Source: Chrysochromulina tobinii | Lineage: Eukaryota > Haptophyta > Prymnesiales > Chrysochromulinaceae | Assembly (NCBI GenBank): GCA_001275005.1 | Contig: JWZX01003341.1 | Span: 1-49,715 of the forward strand | Length of the DNA stretch: 49,715 bases | Direction: 5' to 3' | Shown here: piece after piece, positions 20,401-30,948 of the stretch | How positions within the stretch are numbered: the first letter of the stretch is position 1 | Layout: each line of letters begins with the position of its first letter | Program-made: the position numbers and the translations under genes | The notes under the pieces: generated by a model | Database searches by the model: none | What the model was told of the DNA's origin: nothing | What the model saw: only the letters and a program-made list of their open reading frames with translations

Positions 20401-23400
20401 TGCCAAACTCCATGATGAGTACGCGAACTTTGGCGAACGCGCCGTCCGCCTCGCTCTCAAGACCTTCGAGCGTCTCCTCGGCAACAGTGAGGGCGATGGC
20501 CACCGCTCTACCGTCTGGGGTTCGGATGTGACCACATTCACCGATGCGACCAAGGTGCTCTCACAGCTCAGTCCACTCCTCCAAAGCGACATCGCACGCG
20601 ACAGGAATCAAGCCATTAGCTTTGCCGAAGGCTTGTCCGCGTCCTTGCGCACGTGGAGTCGCGACGGCGATCGCTTCAACGCGATCTCTGACTGGCAGGA
20701 TCCACTAAAGGTGCTCGCGCCCTCCGCCTCACCGTCGGCTGCCGATCTGGAGGAGGTACTGAGAGTGTACCACCTCCTCAGTGACTCCGGTGCAGCTACC
20801 TTTGGTCCTTTCGAGTACCTGACCAGCTTGGACGCGCAGATTCGCTCACAACTCAGCTCAGCAAGCGTGGCGCTCAAGAAGATCTTCGATGCTGAGTCAC
20901 CGGCCGATGCTGAGAAGCAGAGTGCCGCGCTCCAAGGGCTGCACACGCTGCGAGCCAAGGGCCTGCAGAAGATAACGGAGCTGCTACCGGACGTCGATCA
21001 GCTTCGGGAGGGAGTGGCGCAGGAGTTGCGGGCCAAGACTGACGCTGCGCGTGCCGCCGTCAACGAGTCGGCCGGCGATCCGGATGCTGCGGGAGCTGCC
21101 CTCTCCGAGCTCTCTGTTCTCGCGACCGCGTTCCGAGACTTCGACTTCGGCCAGCAGGCCGCCCAGACGGCGAATGACCTGAAGCAGACGTTGGACCTCC
21201 GTGGTGCCAAGCTCGACGAGACGCTGCAAGAGAGCCTGAGCTCGGGAAGATTCAGATATGTTCACGAATACATCGAGCCACTCCTTGGAGCGAAGGATCC
21301 GCTGAAGCGAGAGAAGCTCAGCCGTGCGCTTGCAGCCGCAAAAGATTTACTGCAGCAGAAGTTTGAAGATGCGAGCGCGAGCGTGCAGGATGCTTTTCGC
21401 ATGGCCAAGGCGATCCGTCTCTTTGACGACGCCACGATTCATCTCAATAAGGTCCTCACCGAAGAGGGCATGGATGTGCTGTCGCTCGCCGCCACGCTTC
21501 GAGATCGGGCCGTTGCGTGCCTGAGGCGCCACGTTGAGGAGCTAGAGGCGGCCATCGAGGCGCAGCGCTTCGCCCAGGTTGTGGAGGGTGCCGAGTCCAC
21601 CAAGGAATATTTGGACGCCGTGGCCCAGCTGCTAGGGGCCGCCGAAACTGCAGAGCAAGTAGCTCAGAGACGCCGAAAGCGTGGCGGCAGCTCAAGCGCC
21701 GCAGGCAGACAGGCTCCAGAGCCGCCTAAGGCGGACCCTAATGAATTCCTCAAGACCCGCGCTCAGGCGGCCGTAGAGAATGCGGAGCGGTGCCTAGTGG
21801 CTGTTGATAAGGCGGCCAAGGAGTTCATCGGCCATATGAAGAGCTCGAACCTGGGAAAGAACCCATACCGAACCGCAATGCTCTGTGAAAGGCTGGGCAA
21901 GCTGAAGATGGCCGCCACAAGAGGCGGCGGTTCGCCAAACACGTCAGAGAGGCTCAAGACGCGTTACGAGGCGATTACTCGTGAGCTTACACGTGAGCTT
22001 GACAGCACGCTTGAGGAGGTGCAGAAACAGGCGGAAACCGAGCGGCTGGTGACATATGGCCTCACGATTTTCGGCTATGTCGCCAGCGAGTTTCGCGCCG
22101 GTCTTGCGGATCATGTGGCACTGCAGGTGGACGTAGACGGTGCTATTTCGGCCTTTAAGGCGATGGAGAGCGAGGCGGCCCAGAATATTCTTGCATTGTC
22201 GATTGAGCTCATCGAGACGAAGATTCGACCCGAGCTTGACACATTGAAGCAGCACTCATCCTCATATTTGATGTTCTGGCGTGCCAAACAGTACGATACC
22301 GCGAAAGCACGCTTCAGCGAGCAGCTCCGCCAGCTCATCGATACTACGAAGGTGATGGCACTACAATCGCGGCAATATCTGGAGGCTGGGCATCAGGCCG
22401 CCACCATTCAGCACGCCGTCCGCGTGTCTCCGCCTGTGCCGCCATCACGTCTACCGCCGCCGCCGTCGGTGTCGGTGCACCTGGAGCAAGGCGTGCAGAG
22501 CCGATGGACTCAGGCAAAGAATGCGATTGTGTCCGAGTTTGCTTCCCTCTGCGAAGCGGCCAAGGGTGCCCTCTCTCAGGGCAATGGCCAGAGCTTCGAG
22601 ATTGCGTTGCGCCAGATGCACGCCTTTGAGGAAGGACTCACCTGCGTCGATGCAAGCAAGATCATGAGCCTGGCCCGGGATGTGCACCACGCGATTGGCA
22701 CGTGGATTGAGGTGCAGGTGGCGACGCTTTTGAAAGAGCTGGAGGACGCAAGCGGACTTGTCTCGGCTGCCGAGTCGGTCCAAAGACTTCGTGGCGTGGG
22801 GCGGGTGCTTTTGAGCACGTGGGCGCTGTATGTTGAGCTGGCACAGTGTTCGCAGCGGCATGACAAGGAGGACGATGCGATCGCTCGCATCGCCAAGCTC
22901 GTCCGCAAGCACTTCGGCGGTGCGGACCTCTCCGAGATCGGCATGTGGTACTCGCTGCTCGAGCTTGACGTGAGCGCGACTAAGCCCGACGTGGCGAAAG
23001 CGTACAAAATGGTGAGCAAAAAGTACCACCCTGATAAGCGTCCCGCACTGCCGGACGTTGAGGGCCGCAGAGCCGAGCCGGGGCACAGAATGCAGCAGCG
23101 CGTCCAGGACGCCAAGGCGAAGCTTGAGGACGACGGCGCGCGCGAGCGCTTCGCTGCCGGCGTGAAGGCGCCCTTTGCCGCCGAGATCAAGAAGGTGCCC
23201 GTGGCGGTGCTCAATCATCTGACCAAGCTCCTAGAAGAGGACGCGTACGAGAGCGTGCGCCAGGTGCTAGTATCTCTGCCGGATCTGTCCAGGCTGCTCG
23301 CTCATGTCGATGGGCTCAGCAAGGATGAGATACACAAGCCGGCGAAGACGGCGTCCACGAAAGTAAAGGAGCACATGCGGCGGATCCGCGCCGACGTCGA

Positions 23401-26400
23401 CCGCCTGTGGGAGCATCGCAAATACAAGGAGCTCAACAGCCGGCTCAACGCGGTGGACGCAGCGGACAAGGCTCTTGCCGCGCACGAGGGCTTCTACGAC
23501 CCATCATGGGGGCGAAAGATACGTAAGGCGGTCGAGCAGGAGATCGAGTCCATCGCCGAACAAGCCCGCAAGTATGTCGAGGGCAAGTCCGAGGAGCAGG
23601 CGGAGCTGAAGCTGAAGGATTTTGCCCACAAGCTCATCGTGCTCGGGCGCATCCTGGACGAGCTACCCCGCTATAAGGACTTTTGCCGCACCAAGATGGC
23701 GGGCCTGCTCGACTCCATCCACGAGCAGGGCAGCTGGAGCTACTGCTACCTCTTCAAGCTGGGCATGTTGCTGGGGCAGGGCAAGGTGGGCGAGCTCGAC
23801 AGCAGCGGCAAGGTTGTTGCCGAGGACGACCGCATCGGCAAGACGATCGTCGCCGAGTTCAAGCACTTCAAGGACGTCACGACGATGGTCTGGAACGAGG
23901 AAGTCACGCAGCGGGAGGTCGGCTCGGTCGTGAAGGATGCCCTCGCCTGGCGTGTTGAAAACGGGATCAAGCGCAATGTCCACCTCGACGAATCCAAGCT
24001 CATCGAGGGCTTCGAGCGTTACCAGAAGGAGTACGACCGCTGCTTCAAGGAGTGGACTGCGGGTCGCCTTCCGCCCGAGGAGCTCGCGCAGAAAACAATC
24101 GCGGCGGCTGCGGGCATCCAGCCGGGCTCGTCGCTTCGGTGGTGCAACAAGGTGGTGGAGGCGGTGCCCACGCTACTCGCGCGCGTCTTCTGCTACTTCA
24201 CCGTCAGCAAGTCCGGCGACAGTTACTCGCGGCTGCTCGATCAGGCCGACAAGTTCGACGAGAAGGAAGGCGGCTCCGCCATGAACATGGACAACGTGCT
24301 CCTAAAGCCCCACTGCACGCAGGTGCTGACGGTGCTGCAGATGCTCGGCTATGGCAGCTCGGTCGGCGCAGCGTTACAGCGCCAGCTCATGCAGATCCGC
24401 ACGGGCGAGGGCAAGAGCATCATCCTTGGCGCGTGCTCGACGGTGCTCGCACTGCTCGGCTTCCGCGTGCGCTGTGTCTGCTACTCCGACTATCTGAGTG
24501 GGCGCGACTTCGACCTCTTCTGCGAGCTCTTCGAGAGCTTCGGTGTGCGGGGTCTTGTGGACTATTCGACGATCAGCGAGTACTCGGAAGTTGTCACGAA
24601 GCGCAAGGGCGACATCCGTCAGCTGACTGCTGCACTCCTCCTCGGCCGAGAGCTGCCCCAGACTTCCTCCTCCACATCTTCCTCCTCTTCCTCCTCTTCC
24701 ACACGTCTGGCCGGGTCGTCGGCGTCCGCCATCATGGCTGGCGCTGCGTCCTCCTCCTCCCCGGCGACTTCAAGCTTGGCAGCCGCCTCCAGCTTGGCAG
24801 CATTCTCCTCGGCGGGCGACCAACTGTCCAAGAGCGGCAGGGGCAAGAAGAGGAGCTCCGCGGCCTTGGCTGACCCATCTGATCCACCGCAGGAGACACA
24901 CGCACGTGGCCTGGCCGCCGCTCCCGAAATTTTGCTGGTCGACGAGGTCGATATCTTCTTCGGTGAAGACTTTTACGGCCAGACGCACAATCAGGTGGTG
25001 CAACTCGACGTGCCCGAGGCGGTCTCCATGCTTCAAACGGTCTGGCGGCTCCGCGTGTCGCACAGAGGCTACGGAAGCCTGTTGCGCGCTGCCAAGGAGT
25101 CGGCCGAGTACCGCGCCTTGCGCGTGCGCTTCTCCGAGTGGGACGACATAATTGAGCGCGAGGTGCAGGCAATGTGTGCCGACGTACAGTGCTTCGATGA
25201 CCCGAAGCCGCACTACGACAAGGGCTCCGATCGGCTCGGGTACAAAATCATGGATGGCATCGACTACGAGAGCGCAGTGTACCGGTATCGCACCGCCTTT
25301 GCGCACCTCAATGCCGCGGACAGTGGTACGTTTCGCAATCCAGGCGAGGCGCTCAAGCGCGCACTCAAGCTGCAGGTGCCGTGCGGCAAGTTCAGCTACG
25401 CCAACATCGAGCCCGACTGCATCCTTGGCGTCTCGGGCACGCTTGACGCTCTCGGGGATTACGAGCTCAAGGTGATGGAGCGGTACGGCATCCAGCTGTA
25501 CGCGAGCATGCCGTCGGTGTACGGCGAGACGCAGCTCAAGTTTGACCACGCGGGCGGCGCGATCAGCATCGAAGGCTCCGATGACGCTTTCCACCGCAAG
25601 ATCACCGACGAGACCAACCACAAGATCCGCGAGGGCCGCGCCGTCATCGTTTTCTTCGAGGCCGGTCGGCTCGATGCGTACAGGTCGTCGGCCTACTTCA
25701 AGAAGGTGCCCCACGCCAACGTTCTCGACGAGAGCCTCGACCCCAAGACGCGCGACTATGTCATCCGGAAGGCCGCGACGCACGGGCAGGCAACATTTGC
25801 ATCTGAAGCCTTTGGGCGAGGCACGGACTTCTTTTGCAAGGACAGCAAGCTTACGAACGCCGGCGGAGTGCACGTGCTGCAGACCTTTTTCGCGCTCAAG
25901 AAGGCAGATGAGGTGCAGATCCAAGGTCGCACCGCGCGCCAGGGCAAGCAGGGCACCTATGGCTTGGTGTTGCTGCACAAGGACCTCTCGGACAATTTCA
26001 AGCTTGGCTCCATGGACGGGGTGGCGCAGCGTGACATATACCGCACGCTCGAGTCGGCACGCAACTCTTTCCACGCGACGGCCTGCAAAGAGACGGAAAA
26101 GGCACTCGCGGAGGCAACGCGCATCGACAGGATCACGCACCAATACTTTGACGCGGTCTCTAAGGCCGGCGTCTCTCACTCTCAGCGCAGTACTGCTGTC
26201 GGCAATCTGCACAACTTGTATGTGGAGCTGCGTCCTAAGGAGGCTGGAAAATCTGTTGATCTTTGCATTGTCATGGACTGTACGGGCTCGATGGGGGCAT
26301 GGATCAGTCAGGCACACTCTAAGCTCGTACGATGCGCGCAAGAAGAGATGAATCTCGAGGTCAGGGTGGCTTTTGTTGCCTATCGCGACCATTGCTGCGG

Positions 26401-26905
26401 CCGGGACCGCCTCGAGACTCTGAACTTCATCGACGCATCCGATATCACACGACTGCAGAATTTCATATCGTCTCGATGCTCGGCCAAGGGAGGGGGTGAC
26501 CACCCGGAGGACGTTGCTGGAGGGCTGAATGCTGCTCTCATGTTGTCATGGAGTGATGCGCCGAACAAACTCGTTTGCCACTTTGCAGATGCGCCCGCGC
26601 ACGGCAGAAAGTACTGCGATGACGGCGATTCGTATCCTGACGGCTGCCCGCTTGGTCTTGATCCGCAGCAACTCGTGGAACAGCTTGCATCGCAGGTTAG
26701 CGCAAACTACTATTTCATCAACTGCGAATGCGGCTCGACTACGGCAAAGATGGTTCGCATCTTCCGCGAGGTGTACAAACTATTTCCTGGCCGGGACTTC
26801 AATGAGTACAAACTCGGCACTGATTCGGCACAGTTTCTCAGCACGATGGTCGAGACTGTTGCGCGTACCGTCGAGCTCGCGCATTCTGGCCGATCGAAGC
26901 GCTGA
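17487..26905 (+). CDS. Giant GTPase / J-domain / SecA-type ATPase / vWA protein
   Basis: Two exons (17487-18331, 18481-26905) encode 3,089 residues; the ATG at 17487 is the first in frame. Near residue 187 is a P-loop (LGNTGVGKS). The splice restores 'LDAPGYEDTAGVEVDIA', a GTPase switch-II motif, followed by 'FTFVFTKAD' with an [NT]KxD-type motif. Residues about 350-1750 are largely helical. A J domain with the HPD motif lies at about 1798 (KYHPDKRP). A SecA-type motor follows: 'QLMQIRTGEGKS' (2256), 'ILLVDEVDIFFGEDFYGQ' (2436), 'EAFGRGTDFF' (2727) and 'QIQGRTARQGKQGTYG' (2764). Between Walker A and B is a Ser/Ala-rich insert. The C terminus is a vWA domain with MIDAS 'DCTGSMGAW' (2881), of the type seen beside alpha-kinases. 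No signal peptide is seen. Function is unknown; a nucleotide-driven remodelling or transport machine is inference. Confidence 0.88.
18332..18480 (+). other. Intron of the giant gene, with C/A-rich degenerate repeats
   Basis: A 149-bp intron (GTACGCCC...GCGCAG) sits inside the GTPase switch-II codon. Its interior is made of imperfect copies of a TCAGTGCATGCACCGCC/TCTCACTGCCACC type. Because 149 is not a multiple of three, splicing is required to join the GTPase to the rest of the protein. Confidence 0.8.
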
Positions 26906-26978
26906 CTGTTCATCAGTTCGGCAAGCACATCGAGCACGACTGCATCCTTGGCGTCTCGTGGAAAGTAGACAGGGTACA

Positions 26979-26996
26979 TGTTCTAATTGAATGTCT
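26979..26996 (+). repeat. 18-bp direct repeat, left copy
   Basis: TGTTCTAATTGAATGTCT. Its partner at 27569-27586 differs at one base. Together they bracket 572 bp, so they could be target-site duplications of a non-autonomous insertion. Confidence 0.6.
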
Positions 26997-27568
26997 CAGG
27001 GGGGGGGTGTGTTGTACGCGCCTTGGGTCCACTCCGCGGGCGGTTGACCTAGGAAACCGTCCTCCCCGGACCCACTCACTAGGAACCGTGATCCCTGCGC
27101 TTTTCGTTTAGGGCCGGGCGGGAGGTTCCCCGGTGCCGTGCCGCGCGGCGGGGGCGGCTCGTCGCCTACCCGCCCGCGCACACGTTTACCCAAGTCCCAA
27201 CCCCACCCAAGGGGCGGTACGAGGGAGCGGGATTTATTCATGGATTTCGATTTCTGGATTTGCACACAATCCTCATAGCCTCAACCCTGATCGTCAAACT
27301 GAGTGCGACTGCACCTCACGAGTCATGTGAGGGAGGCGGTTACGTTAGACTTTCCGGTCGGGTGGAGGGTGAGGTTTTCGGTTTTGCTTCGAACCCCTGC
27401 CTATCACAGGGGCGTGAGGTCACTTCACACTTGCGTCTGGGGTGGGGGTGCTGGCCTTCTGGGTAGGCTTCCGGTCGTCCTCGCCGCGCCGTGTGGCGCA
27501 GCGGTGGCGAGGGCCCATCTAGGGTCCTGGGAGGTATGTGGGAGGCCCATCGGGTAAGCCTCCGGCCG

Positions 27569-27586
27569 TGTTCAAATTGAATGTCT
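27569..27586 (+). repeat. 18-bp direct repeat, right copy
   Basis: TGTTCAAATTGAATGTCT, the partner of the copy at 26979-26996. Confidence 0.6.
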
Positions 27587-27760
27587 GTCTGAACGGTCGT
27601 TCTGACCCCGCGTTTTGTTCCCCACTGGGCTCAGGGGATTCGGCCCGGGGCGCAGGCGGAATCTCGCCTTCAAGTCAAGTCCAGTTTTGGCGCGACTTGG
27701 CGCCTTCACATGAATGAGGAGAAGAGTGACGGGTCACAACTCCAGAATCGCTGAAAAAAA

Positions 27761-29242
27761 ATGTTCGTGCAGATCCGCGTACCACCAGGCGTTTTCGCTG
27801 GCCAAGAGTTCGAGTTCCTGTCACCATCCGGCGAAGTAAGCCGCGTGCGCGTACCGGTGGGCGTTCGCCCTGGCGACGAGTTTGTGGCTCAATTGGCTCC
27901 TGCGCCACCACCTGTGCCCATGGGTGCGCCGGTGCACCTGGGAGCACCGGCACAAACGGGTGGCATGGGCGGCGGGCCCACGCCGCTTCCGGCAACGCGT
28001 GCACGTCCGCTGCCAGCTGCGGCGAGATACGCCGAATGCCCAATCTGCTTCGAGCCGCTGCACGCCGGCCCCGTTGGCGTATTCCTCGACGGCTCGGGCA
28101 AGCGAGTCTCCCAGCACTTTTTCCGCCTGGACGCGGCACGGGAGTGGCTCGCCTCGGGCAACGGCATGTGCCCCATCACGCGCGCGCCGATCCGCTCGGT
28201 GAGGCCGGTACCCAACGTGCAGACCGATCCGGACGGCTGGTTCGCCGTGTGCGACGTGGACGGCAACGGTAAGCTCTCTCGCAAAGAGGCGATCGAGTGC
28301 ATCAAGGCGCAGTACGCGTGCGACGTTGCGCAGCTCGACGCGGCCCTCACTGATGAAGCTCATCGGATGTGGAGGCAGTGGGATGTTGACGGCAGCGGTT
28401 TCATTGAGCGTCACGAGCTACTGGCATCGCCCAACGGTCTGGCCCTCTCGGTTCCACGGCTCTTCCCGCCGACCGTGCGCGGCACTATGCCCAACATGCG
28501 CACCGACAAGAGCGCGTGGTGCGTCGATGCCGCCTCGGATGGCCTCTGATGGCCTCGGATGGCCTCTGATGACCACGGATGGCCTCGGATGGCCTCTGCG
28601 ATGGCCTCGCACAGCCCCTCGCGTAGCCCCTCGGATGGCCTCTATGACCACGAATTGCATCTCACGGCCACTCATGACTTCTAATGACCTCTAATGACCT
28701 CTAATGACCTCTAATGACCTCTAATGACCTCTAATGACCTCTGATTGCCATCAGGTACGACTTCTTCGACGAGGACCATTCGGGCTCCCTCGAGCGCGAA
28801 GAAGTCGTTCGCGCGCTCATCAAGACGCTTGGCCTCTCCACGAACCAAGCCAAGGTGGCCCTGTCGCCATGAGTGCCGCTGATTGCCACCCTAATCAAGC
28901 CAAGATGGCCCTGTCGCCTTGAGTGCCGCTGATTGCCACCCTAATCAAGCCAAGGTGGCCCTGCCGCCTTGATTACCTCTGATTGCCTCTGATGACCTCT
29001 GATTAACTCCCTCATCAGGTGGCCGAGCTCAAGATGACCTCTGATTGCCTCTAGATTACCTCTGATTGCATCTGGTGAACTCTGATTGCCTCCCTCATCA
29101 GGTGGCCGAGATGCGCGGCACCGTGCAAGCAATCTGGCCCATCTTTGACACCGACGGCAGTGGCTCGATCGAGCGCGGCGAGTTCCTGAGACCAAACGAA
29201 GGCCTGGCAGACACAATCCTGGCGACTCTCGGGCGGGCGTAG
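27761..29242 (+). CDS. RING/U-box-like four-EF-hand calcium protein
   Basis: Three exons (27761-28518, 28755-28854, 29102-29242) give 332 residues. The N terminus has two beta-rich motifs of the form VPPGVFAGQEF and VPVGVRPGDEF, common in algal proteins. A Cys-containing module follows (YAECPICFEPLHAG ... MCPITRAPIRSV), resembling a RING or U-box but lacking a full set of zinc ligands. Four EF-hand loops come next: DVDGNGKLSRKE, DVDGSGFIERHE, DEDHSGSLEREE (exon 2) and DTDGSGSIERGE (exon 3). All keep the acidic residues at positions 1 and 12. Introns (236 and 247 bp) are filled with CTCTGATTGCC/CTCTAATGACC repeats and contain copies of the exon edges. This suggests a Ca2+-regulated ubiquitin-related protein. 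The EF-hands are firm; ligase activity is inferred. Confidence 0.85.
28519..28754 (+). repeat. Repeat-filled intron 1 of the EF-hand gene
   Basis: The intron (GTGCGTCG...CATCAG) consists of GGATGGCCTC(T/G) decamers in its first half and six exact-looking 10-bp CTAATGACCT units at about 28681-28741. Both units derive from a CCTCTGATGG-like core. Confidence 0.85.
28851..29101 (+). repeat. Intron 2 of the EF-hand gene with duplicated splice sites
   Basis: A 50-bp unit starting CAAGGTGGCCCTGTCGCC recurs at 28851, 28901 and 28951, copying the exon-2 donor. The second copy has GA in place of the donor GT. CTCATCAGGTGGCCGAG, the acceptor plus exon-3 start, occurs at 29011 and again at 29094. CTCTGATTGCC repeats fill the rest. 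Confidence 0.85.
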
Positions 29243-29718
29243 TTTTGGGGCTCGTTCGGGGGTCCAGTTCGCTTTGCACCGTGATTGTGCTGTGCCGGGC
29301 CGGTCAACTCTGAGGACGACGGCCCCCACGCCCCACCATCCGAGCATGGGGAAGGCCGAGGCGGCGCCGAGGCGGGTGCCCAAGCCGCAAGCGGCCCCGG
29401 GATGCCGAGGAGCAGAGGGACCGGGGCGCAAGCGCAGCGGCCCGCCTTCTATATATTCGCGCGGGCAGGATATGTGACAGGGTACACGACCCCACACCGT
29501 TTCAACCCGCCCCCACATCTCCTGAAGCGAACCCATCTCCCCTTGTGTGTGTCCGTGTGTTGAGGAGAGAGTGCTTGACTGCGCCCTCCTCATTGTGTCT
29601 ACACGGGACCAGTGGTTGTGCGTCTTACCGAGATGGCGAATAAACGTGAACGTGAAGACGTGATCGTGTGAAAGTGTGCTTCGTCAAAGTTCGTCCTTGC
29701 AGTTCGTCCTGATCTCTG
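29243..29718. other. Spacer, promoter region of the lumenal protein gene
   Basis: This 476-bp region has a TATATATTCGCG stretch near 29449 and an A-rich AATAAACGTGAACGTGAAGACGTGA segment at about 29638. Otherwise it is GC-rich with no gene seen. Confidence 0.4.
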
Positions 29719-30160
29719 ATGAAGATTTTTGTTTGCGCTGTGCTCAGCGGGCTCTGCGCGTGCGACGCGCTGCGTATCGATGCAGGCAAGGGCGTGAGCC
29801 GACGTGCGGCCATCGGTGGAGCGATTTTACCTGCACTGTTCGTTTCGCCGGCATTCGCCAAGTACCGCCCAAGTCTTGCTGAAATGAAGGGATTCGGCTC
29901 CAGTCCAGTTGTTGACGAGATGAAGGAGGCTCAGCCCGTGAAGACTGAGCTCACACACGCACAGCTCGTAGCAAACAGCTGTGAGATGCAGGTCCGTGCT
30001 TGTGTGCCAGAATCTGCGGGCTTAGCTTGAAACCTCGCTCACATGAGCTCCTGCACCCGTGCTCGCGCAGAAAAAGCTGCTCGGACGTGACCTCACCGAA
30101 TCAGAAGTGGCCGAAATCGACGCCAAGATCCGCAAGTACTATCCCGACGCGCAGAAGTGA
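29719..30160 (+). CDS. Small probable thylakoid-lumen protein
   Basis: Two exons (29719-29991, 30071-30160) with a 79-bp intron (GTCCGTGC...GCGCAG) give 120 residues. The N terminus reads as a bipartite leader. A hydrophobic signal-like start (MKIFVCAVLSGLCACDALRI) is followed by a twin-arginine thylakoid signal (SRRAAIGGAILPALFVSPAFA cut after residue about 51 at AFA). Tat-type signals export folded proteins into the thylakoid lumen. The mature part is about 70 residues, charged and helical, ending RKYYPDAQK. It resembles small extrinsic photosystem-associated proteins in size and leader, but I do not recognise the family. Without splicing the frame stops after 12 unrelated residues, which supports the intron. 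Confidence 0.7.
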
Positions 30161-30948
30161 GCTGACAATGCAATAGCTCCGCAATTCAAACCTTCGCGGA
30201 GGTGAGCCCAGATTGTATGGTCGCTCGTGTGCTGCGGCGTTGTCGTATGTGAGTACATGCAACGCCTCGTCAAGTATGTAGCGCGTGTAGAGAACAGGAA
30301 AGGATCAAAGCTATTAATACACCGCGACCACACTAGACGAGATCTGAGCTTAACGGAGCTCGGAGGCGCCGGCCGAAGGCGCGGGCGCGCCCCTTGCGCG
30401 CCCACGGCAGGCCGCCCCGCCTTCTGAGCGCGTCCCGGCCGCGACCGCCCAGCCGTGGACGGCGCAGCCGGGAGCTGGGCGCGACCCGACCCGCGCGCGG
30501 ACGGCCCCGTTCACCCGAGCTGCCGCCGCCGCGCCGTGTCGGGCGCCGCTACATTCGTCCCACGCACACCGACGAAAACCGACGAGTCCACTCCGGGGCC
30601 ACCGCGGGAAAAACGCTAAATGGAGGAAGGACTCTCACGTTCGTCACTTCTTGAATCCTGATGATTACTGTGGCAGTGTCCGAGCCGACGGTGTCTATAC
30701 ACACTACAGACGTAGACATGATCCTCTCTTACACGGAACCAACTCTCGCGCACTGCGCGTGGACCGTCTCGACCGCACGATCAATAGTTACACATGCCCT
30801 GCTCGGGGGGGTCTCGAGGCACCCGCGTGTACAAGAGACTCACGCGCCAATAGCTAGGCACTTCATGTGAGCAAGATTGATGTAAGCTCCATACGTTGAC
30901 GTCAAAAAGTGTTTTGCGCCACGAGCGTGCGACGCCACCGTCCTCGTC
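30161..30948. other. Convergent spacer with a GC-rich block
   Basis: This 788-bp region lies between the 3' ends of the lumenal protein gene and TIM8. A strongly GC-rich block spans about 30360-30560. The short frames at 30651-30870 show no domain or coding pattern, so I call no gene. Confidence 0.4.

Larger units (their letters stand above)
26906..27760. other. Spacer with flanking direct repeats and a copied SecA-gene fragment
   Basis: This 855-bp region between the giant gene and the EF-hand gene has no convincing gene. At 26928-26959 a 32-bp piece matches 25405-25436 of the giant gene with one mismatch. The 18-bp TGTTCTAATTGAATGTCT at 26979 recurs with one change at 27569. The interior is G/C-rich with poly-G at 27000 and a related pair GGTAGGCTTCCGG / GGTAAGCCTCCGG at 27461 and 27553. 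Confidence 0.55.

Noticed and set aside
24770-26503. A 577-residue open frame on the minus strand
   Set aside because: It lies opposite the SecA motor and exists because GC-rich codons leave few stops; it has no domain and the plus strand is plainly coding.
22980-26905. Bacterial or plastid DNA contamination because of SecA motifs
   Set aside because: The SecA part is in one uninterrupted frame with J and vWA domains in a gene with a spliceosomal intron, so it is nuclear and eukaryotic.
27380-27410. tRNA or tRNA-derived gene on the minus strand
   Set aside because: Only a B-box-like GGGGTTCGAAGC is present; the T-stem does not pair and no cloverleaf or A box can be drawn.
30651-30870. Small genes of 66-69 residues
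   Set aside because: Two overlapping frames with no domain, no coding-like codon use and an A/T-richer context.
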